This document shows positions 27,003-36,319 of a stretch of 64,000 nucleotides of DNA, piece by piece. The DNA comes from Montanilutibacter psychrotolerans. Its GTDB lineage: Bacteria > Pseudomonadota > Gammaproteobacteria > Xanthomonadales > Xanthomonadaceae. A model generated the notes under the pieces. It searched no databases, was not told where the DNA came from, and worked only from the letters and a program-made list of their open reading frames with translations. The stretch is taken from the NCBI RefSeq assembly GCF_003719825.1, contig NZ_RIBS01000004.1:1-64000 (forward strand). The letters run 5' to 3'. Position 1 is the stretch's first letter. Each line of letters opens with the position of its first letter. Made by a program: the position numbers and the translations under genes.

Positions 27003-27238
27003 TGCCTTGCTCCATGCTGGCTGGCCGAGCGGGTGGTATTCCCGCAGCATCGACGACGATATCAGGAGTTCCGCCGCGTTATCACCCTGAAGTGCGGAGA
27101 TTGGCGAACGGAATGGGGAATGGTCGCGCAACCGGGGCCTCTGCCGCATTCCCCGACGACTTGGCGAGGTAATTCCCTACCCGGGTCGGGGATCCCGGCG
27201 GGGCCATGAGGGCGTCGCCGCCGCGTTGCCCGTGGCCG

Positions 27239-28129
27239 TCAGCGCCCCGCGGCGCGGCGTGCCGAACGGCAGGCATCCTTCATCTCCAGGTGGACGTAGT
27301 CCTTGATGCTGCGCCAGTTGCCGCCCCACTCCAGGCCGGCCTGCTGGGCCAGCTCGCCGTAGAGGAAATAGCCGCGGCGGGTCCACGGATCCTCCATGTT
27401 CCATTGCAGCTTGCCGTCGCGCATCGGCGCGCTGTCCACCGCCAGCCCGTACTGGTGACAGCTCTGACCGGCGCCGGCACGCGTCGCCTTGCCGCCGGCC
27501 GCCAGCCGCGCCTGGCGCTCGGGACTGCGATAGCCCTCGACCAGCACCATTTCGTAGCCGTGCTGGCGCATGACCTGGTAGATCGCGAGCACGCGCTGCT
27601 GGAAGTCCGGATCGATGTTGTTCCAGCGGCGATCGGCGCTGGCGATCTTCTCCGGAGCGATCACCACCTCGCCGGTGCGCTGCTGCACCGCTTCAACCTC
27701 GGCCTCGGCGGCGATGAACACTTCCGGCGGCAATTCGGGCGGCGGCACCAGGCGCTCGCCGCGCAGCAGTTCGAGGATCTGCGGATTGGAGGCGAGCATC
27801 GGCGCGTCGTCGACCGAACCCAGCGCCACGCGCTGGCGCAGCGCCAGGGTCAGCAACGGTGGCACGAGCACCAGCAGCAACGACGCGATCAGCAGCCAGC
27901 GGTGCCGCGATACCTTGCCCGCGACCCGGCCACTGGCGGCGCGCACGGCCTGCGAGGAATCCTGGGCGCGGCTGCTGGCGCCGTCCTGCCAACGGCTGAG
28001 GACTGATCCCAGCGCCGCGGCAATGCGCCCGGCGCGGTCGAACACCGCCTCGCGTGCGGTGTCGAACAGCACCAGCCACACCAGCACCGATACCACGGCG
28101 AACACCAACGCCATCCACAGCACGATCAC
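27239..28129 (-). CDS. M15-family peptidoglycan peptidase, TagX-like, membrane-anchored
   Basis: 296 residues. GGGAAGG lies eight bases ahead of the chosen GTG; another GTG at 28138 is too close to it. One transmembrane segment at the N-terminus and another near residue 85 bracket a short loop; the C-terminal part is an M15 peptidase with GYRSPERQ, the zinc pattern SCHQYGLAVD and DYVHLE. Such enzymes cut the stem peptide of peptidoglycan. Acinetobacter TagX, a membrane-bound endopeptidase in a T6SS locus, opens the wall for apparatus assembly; by position the same role is likely here. Confidence 0.8.
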   Translation of the reverse strand: MIVLWMALVFAVVSVLVWLVLFDTAREAVFDRAGRIAAALGSVLSRWQDGASSRAQDSSQAVRAASGRVAGKVSRHRWLLIASLLLVLVPPLLTLALRQRVALGSVDDAPMLASNPQILELLRGERLVPPPELPPEVFIAAEAEVEAVQQRTGEVVIAPEKIASADRRWNNIDPDFQQRVLAIYQVMRQHGYEMVLVEGYRSPERQARLAAGGKATRAGAGQSCHQYGLAVDSAPMRDGKLQWNMEDPWTRRGYFLYGELAQQAGLEWGGNWRSIKDYVHLEMKDACRSARRAAGR

Positions 28130-28273
28130 CGCAAACACCTTCCCTGGCTGGCGGGCCGCCGTCCGCGATCAAGCGGCAAGGCGAAACCGTATTGAATTGA
28201 CGGGCCGCAAACTGCGACTCAGAATCCGGGCTTGCGCGCATCCGGCCATCGCCGGATCCGGAAAGGAGTCCTA

Positions 28274-29146
28274 GTGGAACGGCAAGATGCCAAGCCGAAC
28301 CGCCCCAGCTTGCTGGCGGGTGGTAGCAACACCGCCACGGCCACCCCTGCGCCGCCGCGAATCCTAGCAGACATGGAAAGCCGCCCGAGCGCCGCGGTGC
28401 CGCGGCCCGGGCGTGTGGCGCCGGCGCGTCTGGCATTGGGTGCACTGGTGCTCGGTCTGGTGGTGGGGACCTGGCTGATGTTCGGCTCCGGAAGTGCCAA
28501 GCACGACCCCGCGACGGCATTCGCGGCCAGTACTGCAAACCCCGACGCGATGTCGGAAACACCAGGCAGCGCGCCGGCCACCATCGTCGACGAGATCGAC
28601 GGAGACCAGGCCAATCCGCTGGCCGCGGCAGCAGCGGCCGAAGACAGCCCGTTCGCATTGGCCGAGGAGCACGACCCGAGCGAACCTGCGGCCGCGATGG
28701 CCAGCCCGTTCGGACCGTTTGCATCCAACCCATCGAACACCGTCGCGAGCGCGCCGCGCCGCGCCGCGTCGGCACGTCCGGCCGGCACCGCCGCGCCGCG
28801 TGCGAACAGCAACGAACCCGACCTGCTGGCCACCCTGCTGCGCAACATCGAGCAGGGGGAGACACGCGAGCGCTCGCAGGACAACGCCGCCCTCGATGCG
28901 CTCATCGAGCGTCTGCGTGACCCCGCGGTGGCCGGCGCCAGTGGCGGCACCGCCGGCGGGTCGCCGGTGAGAACCGTCGCCGCGGCGCCTGCCGGCAGCG
29001 CTCGGACCGCCGCGCCCACGCGCTCGGAGCAATTGCAGGCGCAGCTGCGCGAATGCCCGCGCGCCAACACCACCAACGGCATCGATTGCCGTCAGCGGGT
29101 CTGCGCGAAACACGCGGGAAAAGATCCGGCCTGCCCGGCACCTTGA
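28274..29146 (+). CDS. Single-pass membrane protein of unknown function next to T6SS genes
   Basis: 290 residues from a GTG with AAAGGAG six bases upstream; the gene diverges from the M15 peptidase. One transmembrane helix (ALGALVLGLVVGTWLMFG, about 58-76) separates a short cytoplasmic part from an alanine/proline-rich, low-complexity periplasmic region, and a conserved-looking end (LRECPRANTTNGIDCRQRVC) with four cysteines in the last 30 residues. I do not recognise a family. Divergent pairing with the TagX-like peptidase suggests a T6SS accessory role. Confidence 0.6.
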   Translation: MERQDAKPNRPSLLAGGSNTATATPAPPRILADMESRPSAAVPRPGRVAPARLALGALVLGLVVGTWLMFGSGSAKHDPATAFAASTANPDAMSETPGSAPATIVDEIDGDQANPLAAAAAAEDSPFALAEEHDPSEPAAAMASPFGPFASNPSNTVASAPRRAASARPAGTAAPRANSNEPDLLATLLRNIEQGETRERSQDNAALDALIERLRDPAVAGASGGTAGGSPVRTVAAAPAGSARTAAPTRSEQLQAQLRECPRANTTNGIDCRQRVCAKHAGKDPACPAP

Positions 29147-29434
29147 TCGCTTCCCGTCGCTCCGGTCACAACCACGGAATCCGGCCCGCCTGAGCCGGGC
29201 GACGCGATCTCTCGCAGTTTTCGACGCGTCACTTCCGACCCACGCGCCAGCCCCTTTGCGCGCCAGGCGATGACTACACCCCGTGCTCCCGCCGGAGGCT
29301 GCGGTCGGACGCTCCCGACGCGCGCTTCAGGCAAACCGTTGCAACGGGGGCAGGCAGGTGGGTTCGCGCTGCCCGCGTTATCGGGTGCGGCGCAGCGCCC
29401 ATTCAGATCGACGCATCGGACCGGGCGCCGCGTC

Positions 29435-29504
29435 GAATCGTCGAATCGTCGAATCGTCGAATCGTCGAATCGTCGAATCGTCGAATCGTCGAATCGTCGA
29501 ATCG
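29435..29504. repeat. Octanucleotide tandem repeat (GAATCGTC), nearly nine copies
   Basis: Eight perfect head-to-tail copies of GAATCGTC and a partial ninth. Such runs change copy number by slippage. It lies between genes, not in a coding region or obviously in a promoter, so an effect on expression is unclear. Confidence 0.95.
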
Positions 29505-29560
29505 GGTGACGCGAACCGCCAGGCGCACACTCCGGGCCAGAACCCGCTCCACCAACAACA

Positions 29561-29584
29561 GAAGGCCCGCTTTCGCGGGCCTTC
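29561..29584. terminator. Hairpin terminator between convergent genes
   Basis: Perfect 10-base stem (GAAGGCCCGC / GCGGGCCTTC) around TTTC, located 57 bases past the stop of oleA on the minus strand and downstream of the plus-strand membrane protein gene. No long T-run, but placement fits a shared terminator. Confidence 0.65.
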
Positions 29585-29640
29585 CGTGCAAAGCGGGCGG
29601 ACAACCGGCGCTTACGCCGACACCGCGAATCGCCAGCGCC

Positions 29641-30663
29641 TTACCAGACGACTTCCGCCATCGAGCAGTTCAAGCCCGAGCCGATGCCGAGCAGCGCAAC
29701 CCGGTCGCCCTTCTTGAGGCGGCCCATCTCGCGCAGCTTGCTGAGCACGATCGGCACCGACGCCGGACCGATGTTGCCGTGCTCGCCGAAGATCGTCAGC
29801 ACCTTCTTCGGGTCGATGCCGAAGGCCTTGATGAAGGCCTGGGTGTGGACCTGGCTGACCTGGTGGATCACGAATTCGTCGAGTTCCTCGACCACCCAGC
29901 CCAACGCGCCGCGCGCGGCGATCCAGGTGCGCTGGGCGAGCTTGAGGCCTTCGCTGAGCAGCATCTTGGTGTCGGTGACCATGCGGTCGAGGTTGCCGCG
30001 GCACAGGCCGTTCCACTGGGTGGCCGCGCGCGTGACGCCGCCACGGTAACGCGGTGCGCCCGGGGCCAGCTCGGTGCGGGCCATGACCATCGCCGCCGCG
30101 CCGCAGCCCAGCGTCAGGGTGGCCAGCTCGTTGCGGAACTGCTCTTCGGTGGCTTCGGGCGAGGTCAGGCGCTCGAGCGTCTTCTCGTAGGCCAGCCCGG
30201 CGGTTTCGCCGTCGACGACCAGCGCGTAGTCGATCTCGCCGCGCTCGATCATGCGCGCCGCGATGTCCATGCCGTTGATGAAGGCCAGGCAGGCGTTGGT
30301 GACGTCGAAGTTCTGGCACGTCTCGGACAGGCCGAGGTTGCCGCTGACGATGCTGGCCGTGGACGGCTCGAGGAAATCGCGGCTGACCGAGGTGTTGACC
30401 AGCAGACCGACGCGATCGGGCTCGATCCCGGCGTCGGCCAGGGCCTTCACGGCGGCCAGGGTGGCGGCGTCGGAGGCCTGTACTTCACCGTCCCACAGGC
30501 GACGGGCGTGGATGCCGGCAATGTCCTTGAGCACGTCGACCTTGATGCCCAGGCGATCGAGGGTGGGCTTGAGCCGCACATTGATCTCGTCCGAGCTGAG
30601 GCGATGGGGAGCATCGATGTGGGCGAGGCCCGCGATGGCGACGTGTTGGAACAGCATGGGCAT
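29641..30663 (-). CDS. oleA: OleA, beta-ketoacid-forming thiolase of long-chain olefin biosynthesis
   Basis: 340 residues, KAS III/thiolase fold. The sequence closely follows the Xanthomonas campestris OleA as I recall it: IAGLAHIDAPH, GIHARRLW, FLEPSTASIVSGNLG, VVDGETAGL and the conserved ending GSGLNCSMAEVVW. The nucleophile is the cysteine of TNACLAFING (residue 125), with VIHQVSQVHT and FGEHGNIGPASVP supplying histidine and asparagine. OleA condenses two acyl-CoAs head to head to a beta-keto acid, the first step to long-chain alkenes. oleB, oleC and oleD are not adjacent here. An in-frame ATG two codons later (MLFQ) matches the usual start. Confidence 0.92.
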   Translation of the reverse strand: MPMLFQHVAIAGLAHIDAPHRLSSDEINVRLKPTLDRLGIKVDVLKDIAGIHARRLWDGEVQASDAATLAAVKALADAGIEPDRVGLLVNTSVSRDFLEPSTASIVSGNLGLSETCQNFDVTNACLAFINGMDIAARMIERGEIDYALVVDGETAGLAYEKTLERLTSPEATEEQFRNELATLTLGCGAAAMVMARTELAPGAPRYRGGVTRAATQWNGLCRGNLDRMVTDTKMLLSEGLKLAQRTWIAARGALGWVVEELDEFVIHQVSQVHTQAFIKAFGIDPKKVLTIFGEHGNIGPASVPIVLSKLREMGRLKKGDRVALLGIGSGLNCSMAEVVW

Positions 30664-30966
30664 GAGACCGGCAACGTAGAACCATCTAGATTAACGCGTT
30701 CGCGCGGCCACTGCACCCGGGTTCGCTGCCTCAGGACGCGCCGGATCCAGGCGGGATGGCCAAGGTCGGCGGCCACCCCAGCCGGGCGCCAGACCGCCAC
30801 CGCGCGCGGCGGCGGGCCCGCTGCCGGCGTCGATGTGGGCTCGGGGTGTCACAACCACGCCCAGCAACAAGGCAGTCGTGCCCAGCATCGAGAACGCCCT
30901 GGCCGATCATCCGGGCCAGGATGGCCCCTCAGAACGGCCCGTCAGAGTCCGCTCAGCGCGACCGAA
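30664..30966. other. Upstream region of oleA, no gene seen
   Basis: About 300 bases between two minus-strand genes. It must hold the oleA promoter; I see a TAGATTAA-like AT patch near 30690 but no confident motif and no gene. Confidence 0.4.
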
Positions 30967-31296
30967 TCAGCGCGAAGTGCCCCCGCAGCGGTACGCCGCA
31001 AACCGCTGCGAGCCATCGCGCGGCACATCCAGCGGCTGGATCGTGTCGGCCGACAGACCCGGACCCTCATTGCGTGCCAGGGTTTCCAGCTCCTCGCGCA
31101 CACGCAGGTCGTTGCGCTCATAGAAGCCCAGCCGGTCCTTGACCGACACCGAGATCTCGCCGCGCTTCTCGCAACTGGACGGAGCCGCGCCCGCGCCCAG
31201 GACGCGTACCGAGCTCGCCCCCGGCGCCATGTGCACCCAGGTGCACCCGCTGGCGAAAACGGCGGAGACAACGGCAATGGCGAACAGATGGCGCAT
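30967..31296 (-). CDS. DUF4156 lipoprotein
   Basis: 109 residues. MRHLFAIAVVSAVFASGC is a lipoprotein signal. The mature part (APSSCEKRGEISVSVKDRLG, then LRVREELETLARNEG) fits DUF4156, small outer-membrane lipoproteins with a conserved cysteine pair (CEKRGE and YRCG). Function unknown. It stands alone after the terminator that follows the M16 protease gene. Confidence 0.8.
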   Translation of the reverse strand: MRHLFAIAVVSAVFASGCTWVHMAPGASSVRVLGAGAAPSSCEKRGEISVSVKDRLGFYERNDLRVREELETLARNEGPGLSADTIQPLDVPRDGSQRFAAYRCGGTSR

Positions 31297-31351
31297 GGCA
31301 ACTCCTTGTAACGGACGGTTCGCGGCGCGCGCAGGGCAATCGCCAGCAACG

Positions 31352-31384
31352 AAAAGGCGGCCCGGATTGTGGCCCGGACCGCCG
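31352..31384 (-). terminator. Intrinsic terminator of the M16 protease gene
   Basis: On the minus strand GGCGGTCCGG pairs with CCGGGCCGCC (one wobble) around a short loop and is followed by TTTT. It lies 100 bases after the protease stop and just ahead of the DUF4156 start. Confidence 0.65.
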
Positions 31385-31483
31385 CTATTGAGAACGCTCG
31401 CGATGAATCGCTGGTGACCCGTCCTTGGATCGGCGCCGCGCCCCGGTCCGTCAGCGCGGACCAGGGGCGGGCGACGCAGGCCC

Positions 31484-34378
31484 TTACTGCCCCGCCGCCT
31501 GACCCGCCGAGGTCGACGCCGAAACCGGCTTGCCGTCTGCGTCGAGCACCTGCAGCTGGCCCAGGTCCAGCGCGCGCACCTTCTCCTGGATCTGCTTCAG
31601 ATCGCCCACCACCACCCAGGTAAACGCCGCCGGATCGATGGCCTTGGCCGCTTCGGCCAGCTGCGCCGGGGTCATCGATTCGACCTCGGCATTGCGGCGG
31701 AGGATGTAGTCGTCCGGACGGCCGTAACGCACGTTGCTGGCGATGCTGCTGGCCACGGCCGCCGCCGTCTCGAACGCACCCGGCAGGCTGCGGATCTCGT
31801 TGGCCTGGATCTTGGCCACTTCCTCGGCGGTCGGCGGTGCCTTGCCGGAGGCGTAGTCGGTGACCTCGCGACGGATCTCCTGCAGCGACTCGGCGGTCTT
31901 GTCGATCTGCACCGGTGCCACCGCCAGCCACGGGCGCTGGCCCTGGGCGTCGGTGAGGATCGAACGCGAACCGTACGACCACTTCTTGTCTTCGCGCAGA
32001 TTCATGTTGAGGCGCGCGGTGAACGAACCGCCGATGACCTCGTTGGCGATCTCCAGGCGCGTCGCGCCCGGGTCGCGGGTCGAGGGCATGAGTTCGCCGA
32101 CAAACAGATTGGCCTGCACGGCGCCGGGCTGGTCGATCAGGAACACGCGCGGCTGCGTCGGACGAGCGACCGCGGCCACGGCCTTGCCGGCCGCCGGCGC
32201 GGCGCCGTTGCCCTTCCAGTCGCCCAGGTGCTTCTCGAGCAACGGCACCACCTCGGCGAGCGTGGTGTCACCGACCACGACCAGGGTGGCGCTTTCCGGA
32301 CGCACCCAGGACCGGTGGAACGCGACCAGATCGTCGCGCGTCAGCGAATCGATCGACGCCTCGGTGCCGCTACCGCTGAAGGGGATGGCGTACGGATGGC
32401 CCTCGCCGTACAGCAGCGGCGGCAGCACGCGCAGCGCGGCGGAGTTCGGACGCGCCTTCTCCTGCTTGATGCCGGCGATCCAGCTGGCCTTGACGCGATC
32501 GATCTCGGCCTGCTCGAAGCGCGGACGCTCGAGCATGTCGGCAAACAGCCCCAACGACGGGTCAAGCTGGTCCTTGAGCGCCGACAGATACGCCGAACCG
32601 CCATCGAGCGAGGCGCCGGCGCCGAGGTTGGCGCCCAGCGACTCGGCGCGGTTGCCGAACGCCAGCGAGCTGTAGTCGCCCGCGCCTTCGTCGAGCATGC
32701 CCATCGCGAAACTCGAGGTGCCCAGCTTGGCGCCCTGATCGGCCTTGAACCCGCCGTCGAGCAGCAGGTTGAACTGCACCACCGGCACGTCATGGCGTTC
32801 GGCCAGGATGACCTTTGCCCCGTTGCTCAGGGTTGCGCGCTGCAACTGCGCCAGCTTGAGCTGCGGGAACTGCGTCGGCATGGGCACGCCGGCGCTGCGG
32901 TCGAGCGCGCTGGCGGCGGTGACGTACTTGGCATCGACCGGCGGCAGGTTGAACGGCGGCGGCGTCACCGCCGGCTCCTCGGCCAGTGCCACGCGCTCGC
33001 CCGGGAGCACGACCAGGGTGTGGTCGCCCACGCCCAGCCACTGGCTGCCGACGGCCTTGATGTCGTCGATGTTGCTGCCGGCGATGGTCGCCAGGCTGTC
33101 GCGGAAGCAACCGGCGTCGCCGGAGTAGGTGGCGCATTCGGCCAGCGCATCGGCCTTGCCGCCGAATCCGCCGATGCGTTCGATGCCACGGATGAAGCCG
33201 GCGCGGATCACGTTCTTGGCCTGGGCCAGCTCGACCGCGGTCGGGCCCTGCGCGACCAGCTTTTTGAGCTCTTCGTCGATGATCGCTTCGACCTTTGCCA
33301 CGTCGACACCCTGCTTGACGTCGGCGGTGATCAGGAAGTTGGAGCCGAGCTGCGAGCCATAGGCCGCCGCGCTGACGCTGTCGACCAGCTTGTCGCCGTG
33401 CAGCAGGCGGCTGTCCAGGCGCGAGCTCTTGCTGCCACCCAGCACCTGCGCCAGCAGCTGCAGGCGATCGAGGTCGGGCGTGCCCGTCTGGGCCACGTTC
33501 CACACGCGGTAGATGCGCGATTGCGGGACCTTGTCCTGCATCGTCTCGCGGGTGGACTGGCTGCGCTTGGCGACGTCGACAGCCGGCTGGGCCATGGTCG
33601 GCGTGGCCGGGATGTCGCCGAAGTACTTGGCGACCTTCTCGCGGGCGGTGGCCACGTCGATGTCGCCGGCCAGCACCAGCACCGCATTGTTGGGGCCGTA
33701 CCAGGTGCGGAACCAGGTCTTCACGTCGTCCAGCGACGCCGCGTTGAGGTCGGCCATCGAGCCGATCACGCTGTGGTGGTACGGGTGGCCCGCGGGGTAC
33801 ATGGCCTGGCCGAGCTTGTCCCAGACCTGGCCGTAGGGCTGGTTCTCGCTCTGGCGCTTCTCGTTCTGCACCACGCCGCGCTGCTCGTCGAGCGTGGCCT
33901 GGTCGATCGCACCCAGCAGGTGGCCCATGCGGTCCGACTCCATCCACAGCGCCATGTCCAGCGCGGTGGTCGGCACGTTCTGGAAGTAGTTGGTGCGGTC
34001 GGAGTTGGTGGTGCCGTTCATGTCGGTCGCGCCGACCCGTTCGAAGGGCTCGAAGTATTCGCCCGTGTGGTTCTCCGAGCCGTTGAACATCAGGTGTTCG
34101 AACAGGTGGGCGAAGCCGCTGCGGCCCGCCGGCTCGTCCTTGCTGCCGACGTGGTACCAGATGTTGACCGCCACGATCGGCGCCTTGCGGTCGGTGTGCA
34201 CGATCACGCGCAGGCCATTGGGGAGGGTGAATTCCTCGTGGGCGATGTCGACCGTCGCCGCCGGGGCGGCAACGGCGGTCACCGGCGCGAATCCGACGCT
34301 GCCGATGGCGGTGGCAAGGGCCAGGGCGAGCACGCCCCGGTTGAACACGGTGGCGCGCGGGCGGGCGGAAGTGGACAT
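31484..34378 (-). CDS. M16-family zinc metalloprotease, periplasmic, two-domain
   Basis: 964 residues from MSTSARPRATVFNRGVLALA; the upstream part of the open frame is discarded because a signal peptide begins here (cleavage expected near AVAAP). The first M16 domain has the inverted zinc motif HLFEH near residue 92, with the distal glutamate around 75 residues on; a second, inactive M16 domain (about 500-900) completes the clamshell, as in pitrilysin and the processing peptidases. The exact substrate is unknown, presumably peptides in the periplasm. The gene diverges from a short-chain dehydrogenase across a 230-base spacer. Confidence 0.92.
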   Translation of the reverse strand: MSTSARPRATVFNRGVLALALATAIGSVGFAPVTAVAAPAATVDIAHEEFTLPNGLRVIVHTDRKAPIVAVNIWYHVGSKDEPAGRSGFAHLFEHLMFNGSENHTGEYFEPFERVGATDMNGTTNSDRTNYFQNVPTTALDMALWMESDRMGHLLGAIDQATLDEQRGVVQNEKRQSENQPYGQVWDKLGQAMYPAGHPYHHSVIGSMADLNAASLDDVKTWFRTWYGPNNAVLVLAGDIDVATAREKVAKYFGDIPATPTMAQPAVDVAKRSQSTRETMQDKVPQSRIYRVWNVAQTGTPDLDRLQLLAQVLGGSKSSRLDSRLLHGDKLVDSVSAAAYGSQLGSNFLITADVKQGVDVAKVEAIIDEELKKLVAQGPTAVELAQAKNVIRAGFIRGIERIGGFGGKADALAECATYSGDAGCFRDSLATIAGSNIDDIKAVGSQWLGVGDHTLVVLPGERVALAEEPAVTPPPFNLPPVDAKYVTAASALDRSAGVPMPTQFPQLKLAQLQRATLSNGAKVILAERHDVPVVQFNLLLDGGFKADQGAKLGTSSFAMGMLDEGAGDYSSLAFGNRAESLGANLGAGASLDGGSAYLSALKDQLDPSLGLFADMLERPRFEQAEIDRVKASWIAGIKQEKARPNSAALRVLPPLLYGEGHPYAIPFSGSGTEASIDSLTRDDLVAFHRSWVRPESATLVVVGDTTLAEVVPLLEKHLGDWKGNGAAPAAGKAVAAVARPTQPRVFLIDQPGAVQANLFVGELMPSTRDPGATRLEIANEVIGGSFTARLNMNLREDKKWSYGSRSILTDAQGQRPWLAVAPVQIDKTAESLQEIRREVTDYASGKAPPTAEEVAKIQANEIRSLPGAFETAAAVASSIASNVRYGRPDDYILRRNAEVESMTPAQLAEAAKAIDPAAFTWVVVGDLKQIQEKVRALDLGQLQVLDADGKPVSASTSAGQAAGQ

Positions 34379-34608
34379 AGGAAGACTCCAGGAAGGGATC
34401 GGCCGGCGGCCGGCGAAGGGCACGGCACGGGCACGCAGACGACTCTTGATCCTAACCAGCCGGGCGTTGCAGGGCACTAGGCCACAAGTCTGGGTAGGGA
34501 GGTGGGCGGGACGACGAATCGAGACGGCGGGCGGGCCGGTCCGGCCACCGCCCTTTGCCCCTCGCGCGCCCTACACTGGCCCTTCGCCCTGCCAGGGAGG
34601 CCCGCCAG

Positions 34609-35364
34609 ATGACCAGACCCCCGCAGCAACCGCGCCGCTGCGTGGTCACGGGCGCCAACCGCGGATTGGGACTCGAATTCACGCGCCAGCTGCTGGCCCG
34701 CGGTGACCGTGTGGTTGCCACCTGCCGACATCCAGGCAAGGCGCAGGCGCTCAACCGGTTGGCCGGCGAACACCCCGGCCGGCTGCACGTGCTGCCGCTC
34801 GATGTCGCCGAACCGAAATCGGTGGCACAGCTCGCGCGCGAGTTGCCGCTTCTGGCAGGCCTCGACGGCGAGGACGACGGCGCTCGCATCGACCTGCTGA
34901 TCAACAACGCCGGCGTCCTGCATTCGGGCGAGCGCTTCGGCCAGGTTCCCGCGGCAAACCTCGATGACAGCCTGCGCAGCAACGCCACCGGCCCGTTCCT
35001 GCTGACTCAGGCTCTGGCGCCATTGCTGGTCGATGGCGATACGACGCGTCGCGGCGCCACGGTCGCCAACCTCTCCTCCGGCTGGGGCTCGATCGGTCTG
35101 CTCGAGGCGTTCCGCACGCCCAGCTACGCCATTTCCAAGGCGGCGCTCAACATGGCCACCGCGCTGCTTGCGCACGGCTTGCGCGATCGCGGCATCACCG
35201 TGCTGGCGCTCAATCCAGGGTGGGTGCGCACCGACATGGGCGGGAGCGATGCCGACCTCGGCGCCGACGAGGCGGTGGCCGCGCTGCTGGCCGTGATCGA
35301 CGCATCCACGCTCGCCGACAGCGGCCGGTTTCTCGATCGTCGGGGCGGCACGGTGGCGTGGTGA
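34609..35364 (+). CDS. Short-chain dehydrogenase/reductase (SDR)
   Basis: 251 residues, start preceded by GGGAGG. Classic SDR motifs: cofactor loop VTGANRGLGLEF at residue 14, LLINNAGVLHSGE, and the catalytic SYAISK with the upstream serine in NLSSGWGS. The pattern, including the LNPGWVRTDMGG end, resembles carbonyl-reductase-like SDRs acting on small carbonyls with NAD(P)H. Substrate unknown. trmL follows 60 bases later on the same strand. Confidence 0.88.
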   Translation: MTRPPQQPRRCVVTGANRGLGLEFTRQLLARGDRVVATCRHPGKAQALNRLAGEHPGRLHVLPLDVAEPKSVAQLARELPLLAGLDGEDDGARIDLLINNAGVLHSGERFGQVPAANLDDSLRSNATGPFLLTQALAPLLVDGDTTRRGATVANLSSGWGSIGLLEAFRTPSYAISKAALNMATALLAHGLRDRGITVLALNPGWVRTDMGGSDADLGADEAVAALLAVIDASTLADSGRFLDRRGGTVAW

Positions 35365-35424
35365 GCACCGCTCGGGCGGCATGCCGGCTGCGGCAGGCGT
35401 CGCCTCGCCCCGCATAATGGCGCG

Positions 35425-35916
35425 ATGTTCGACGTCATCCTGTTCCAGCCCGAAATCCCGCCCAACACAGGCAACGTGATTCGCCTGTGCGCGAACACCG
35501 GCGCACGCCTGCACCTGATCCGGCCGCTGGGGTTCGAACTCGAAGACCGCCAGCTGCGCCGCGCCGGCCTGGACTACCACGAGTACGCGCGCCTGCAGGT
35601 GCACGACGACCTGCCCACCGCATTGGCCGCGATTGCCGACGCCAACCGGGCCCGCGGCGATGCCCCACCGCGTGTGTTCGCGCTCAGCACGCGCGGCCAG
35701 GTGCGCTTCGATGGCCCTGCCTATCGCCCCGGCGACGCTTTCCTGTTTGGCCCGGAAACGCGCGGCCTGCCGGCCGATGTCCTGGAGTCGCTGCCCGAGG
35801 CGCACCGCCTGCGCCTGCCGATGCAGCCCGACAATCGCAGCCTCAACCTCTCCAACACCGTCGCCGTGGTCGTGTTCGAAGCCTGGCGACAGCACGGGTA
35901 CATGGGCGGCAGCTGA
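35425..35916 (+). CDS. trmL: tRNA (cytidine(34)-2'-O)-methyltransferase TrmL
   Basis: 163 residues, the normal size. SPOUT-fold markers: PEIPPNTGNVIRLCANTGAR near the start, LIRPLGFELEDRQLRRAGLD, FGPETRGLP and the knot-forming LPMQPDNRSLNLSNTVAVVV. TrmL methylates the wobble base of tRNA-Leu. The gene marks the border between conserved chromosome and the cassette-like region that begins about 80 bases downstream. Confidence 0.95.
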   Translation: MFDVILFQPEIPPNTGNVIRLCANTGARLHLIRPLGFELEDRQLRRAGLDYHEYARLQVHDDLPTALAAIADANRARGDAPPRVFALSTRGQVRFDGPAYRPGDAFLFGPETRGLPADVLESLPEAHRLRLPMQPDNRSLNLSNTVAVVVFEAWRQHGYMGGS

Positions 35917-35994
35917 TCGCTTTCGCCGGTTGCGGCAAGGGCGCCAGCTTCTGTCCGGAGTCGCCCGAAATTGGGCCGGCGTTCGGACGAATTG

Positions 35995-36261
35995 TCAGGT
36001 GTTGCCGGGCACATTGATGGTGGCCTGCATGACCGCAATGGTCTCGCGCCGCGTGCCTTGCTCGCCGATCACCTCGCCCTGACACACCGTCAAGGTCTTG
36101 CCCGCCTTCGTCACCTTGCCGATCGCCACAGATCGATCGGCAACCGCGGGCCGGACGAAATTGATCTTGAACTCGACGGTAAGGACGTCCGCGCCCCTGG
36201 GCGGCGAAGCTTGCGGAGATGCGCTGTTGCATATCAGGCACCTGGCTTCTCCGCGTAGCAC
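35995..36261 (-). pseudogene. Truncated PaaI-type thioesterase (C-terminal half)
   Basis: The 88-codon frame contains GADVLTVEFKINFVRPAVAD followed by AGKTLTVCQGEV, the second half of the hot-dog fold of PaaI/YbgC-like thioesterases. The first half with the catalytic region is missing: upstream sequence is unrelated and ends directly at the attC-like site at 36258. The frame opens with a GTG inside that site. It is probably a cassette gene cut at its 5' end, unlikely to be active. Confidence 0.6.
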
Positions 36262-36319
36262 TCATCGCCGAATCCAGCCAAGCCACGAAGCGGCCTCGGG
36301 CTTGAATGGAGGATTAGAC
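36258..36319 (-). other. attC-like site
   Basis: On the minus strand: left core GTCTAAT, then TTCAAGCCCGAGGCCGCTTC, a GTGGC stem and CTTGGCTGGATTCGG ending near GATGAGT. Layout and left half match integron attC sites (GTCTAAC...TTCAAGCC-GA...GCTTCG). The stop codon of the upstream cassette gene lies in the left core, as is usual. The right core is degenerate. Confidence 0.65.

Larger units (their letters stand above)
29147..29640. other. Intergenic region with octamer repeat and terminator
   Basis: Nearly 500 bases between convergent genes without a supportable gene. It holds the octanucleotide repeat at 29435-29504 and the hairpin at 29561-29584. The frames stay open through the octamer because 24 bases equal eight codons, but nothing supports translation. 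Confidence 0.6.

Noticed and set aside
29435-29504. CRISPR-like repeat
   Set aside because: Octamer with no spacers; a simple microsatellite.
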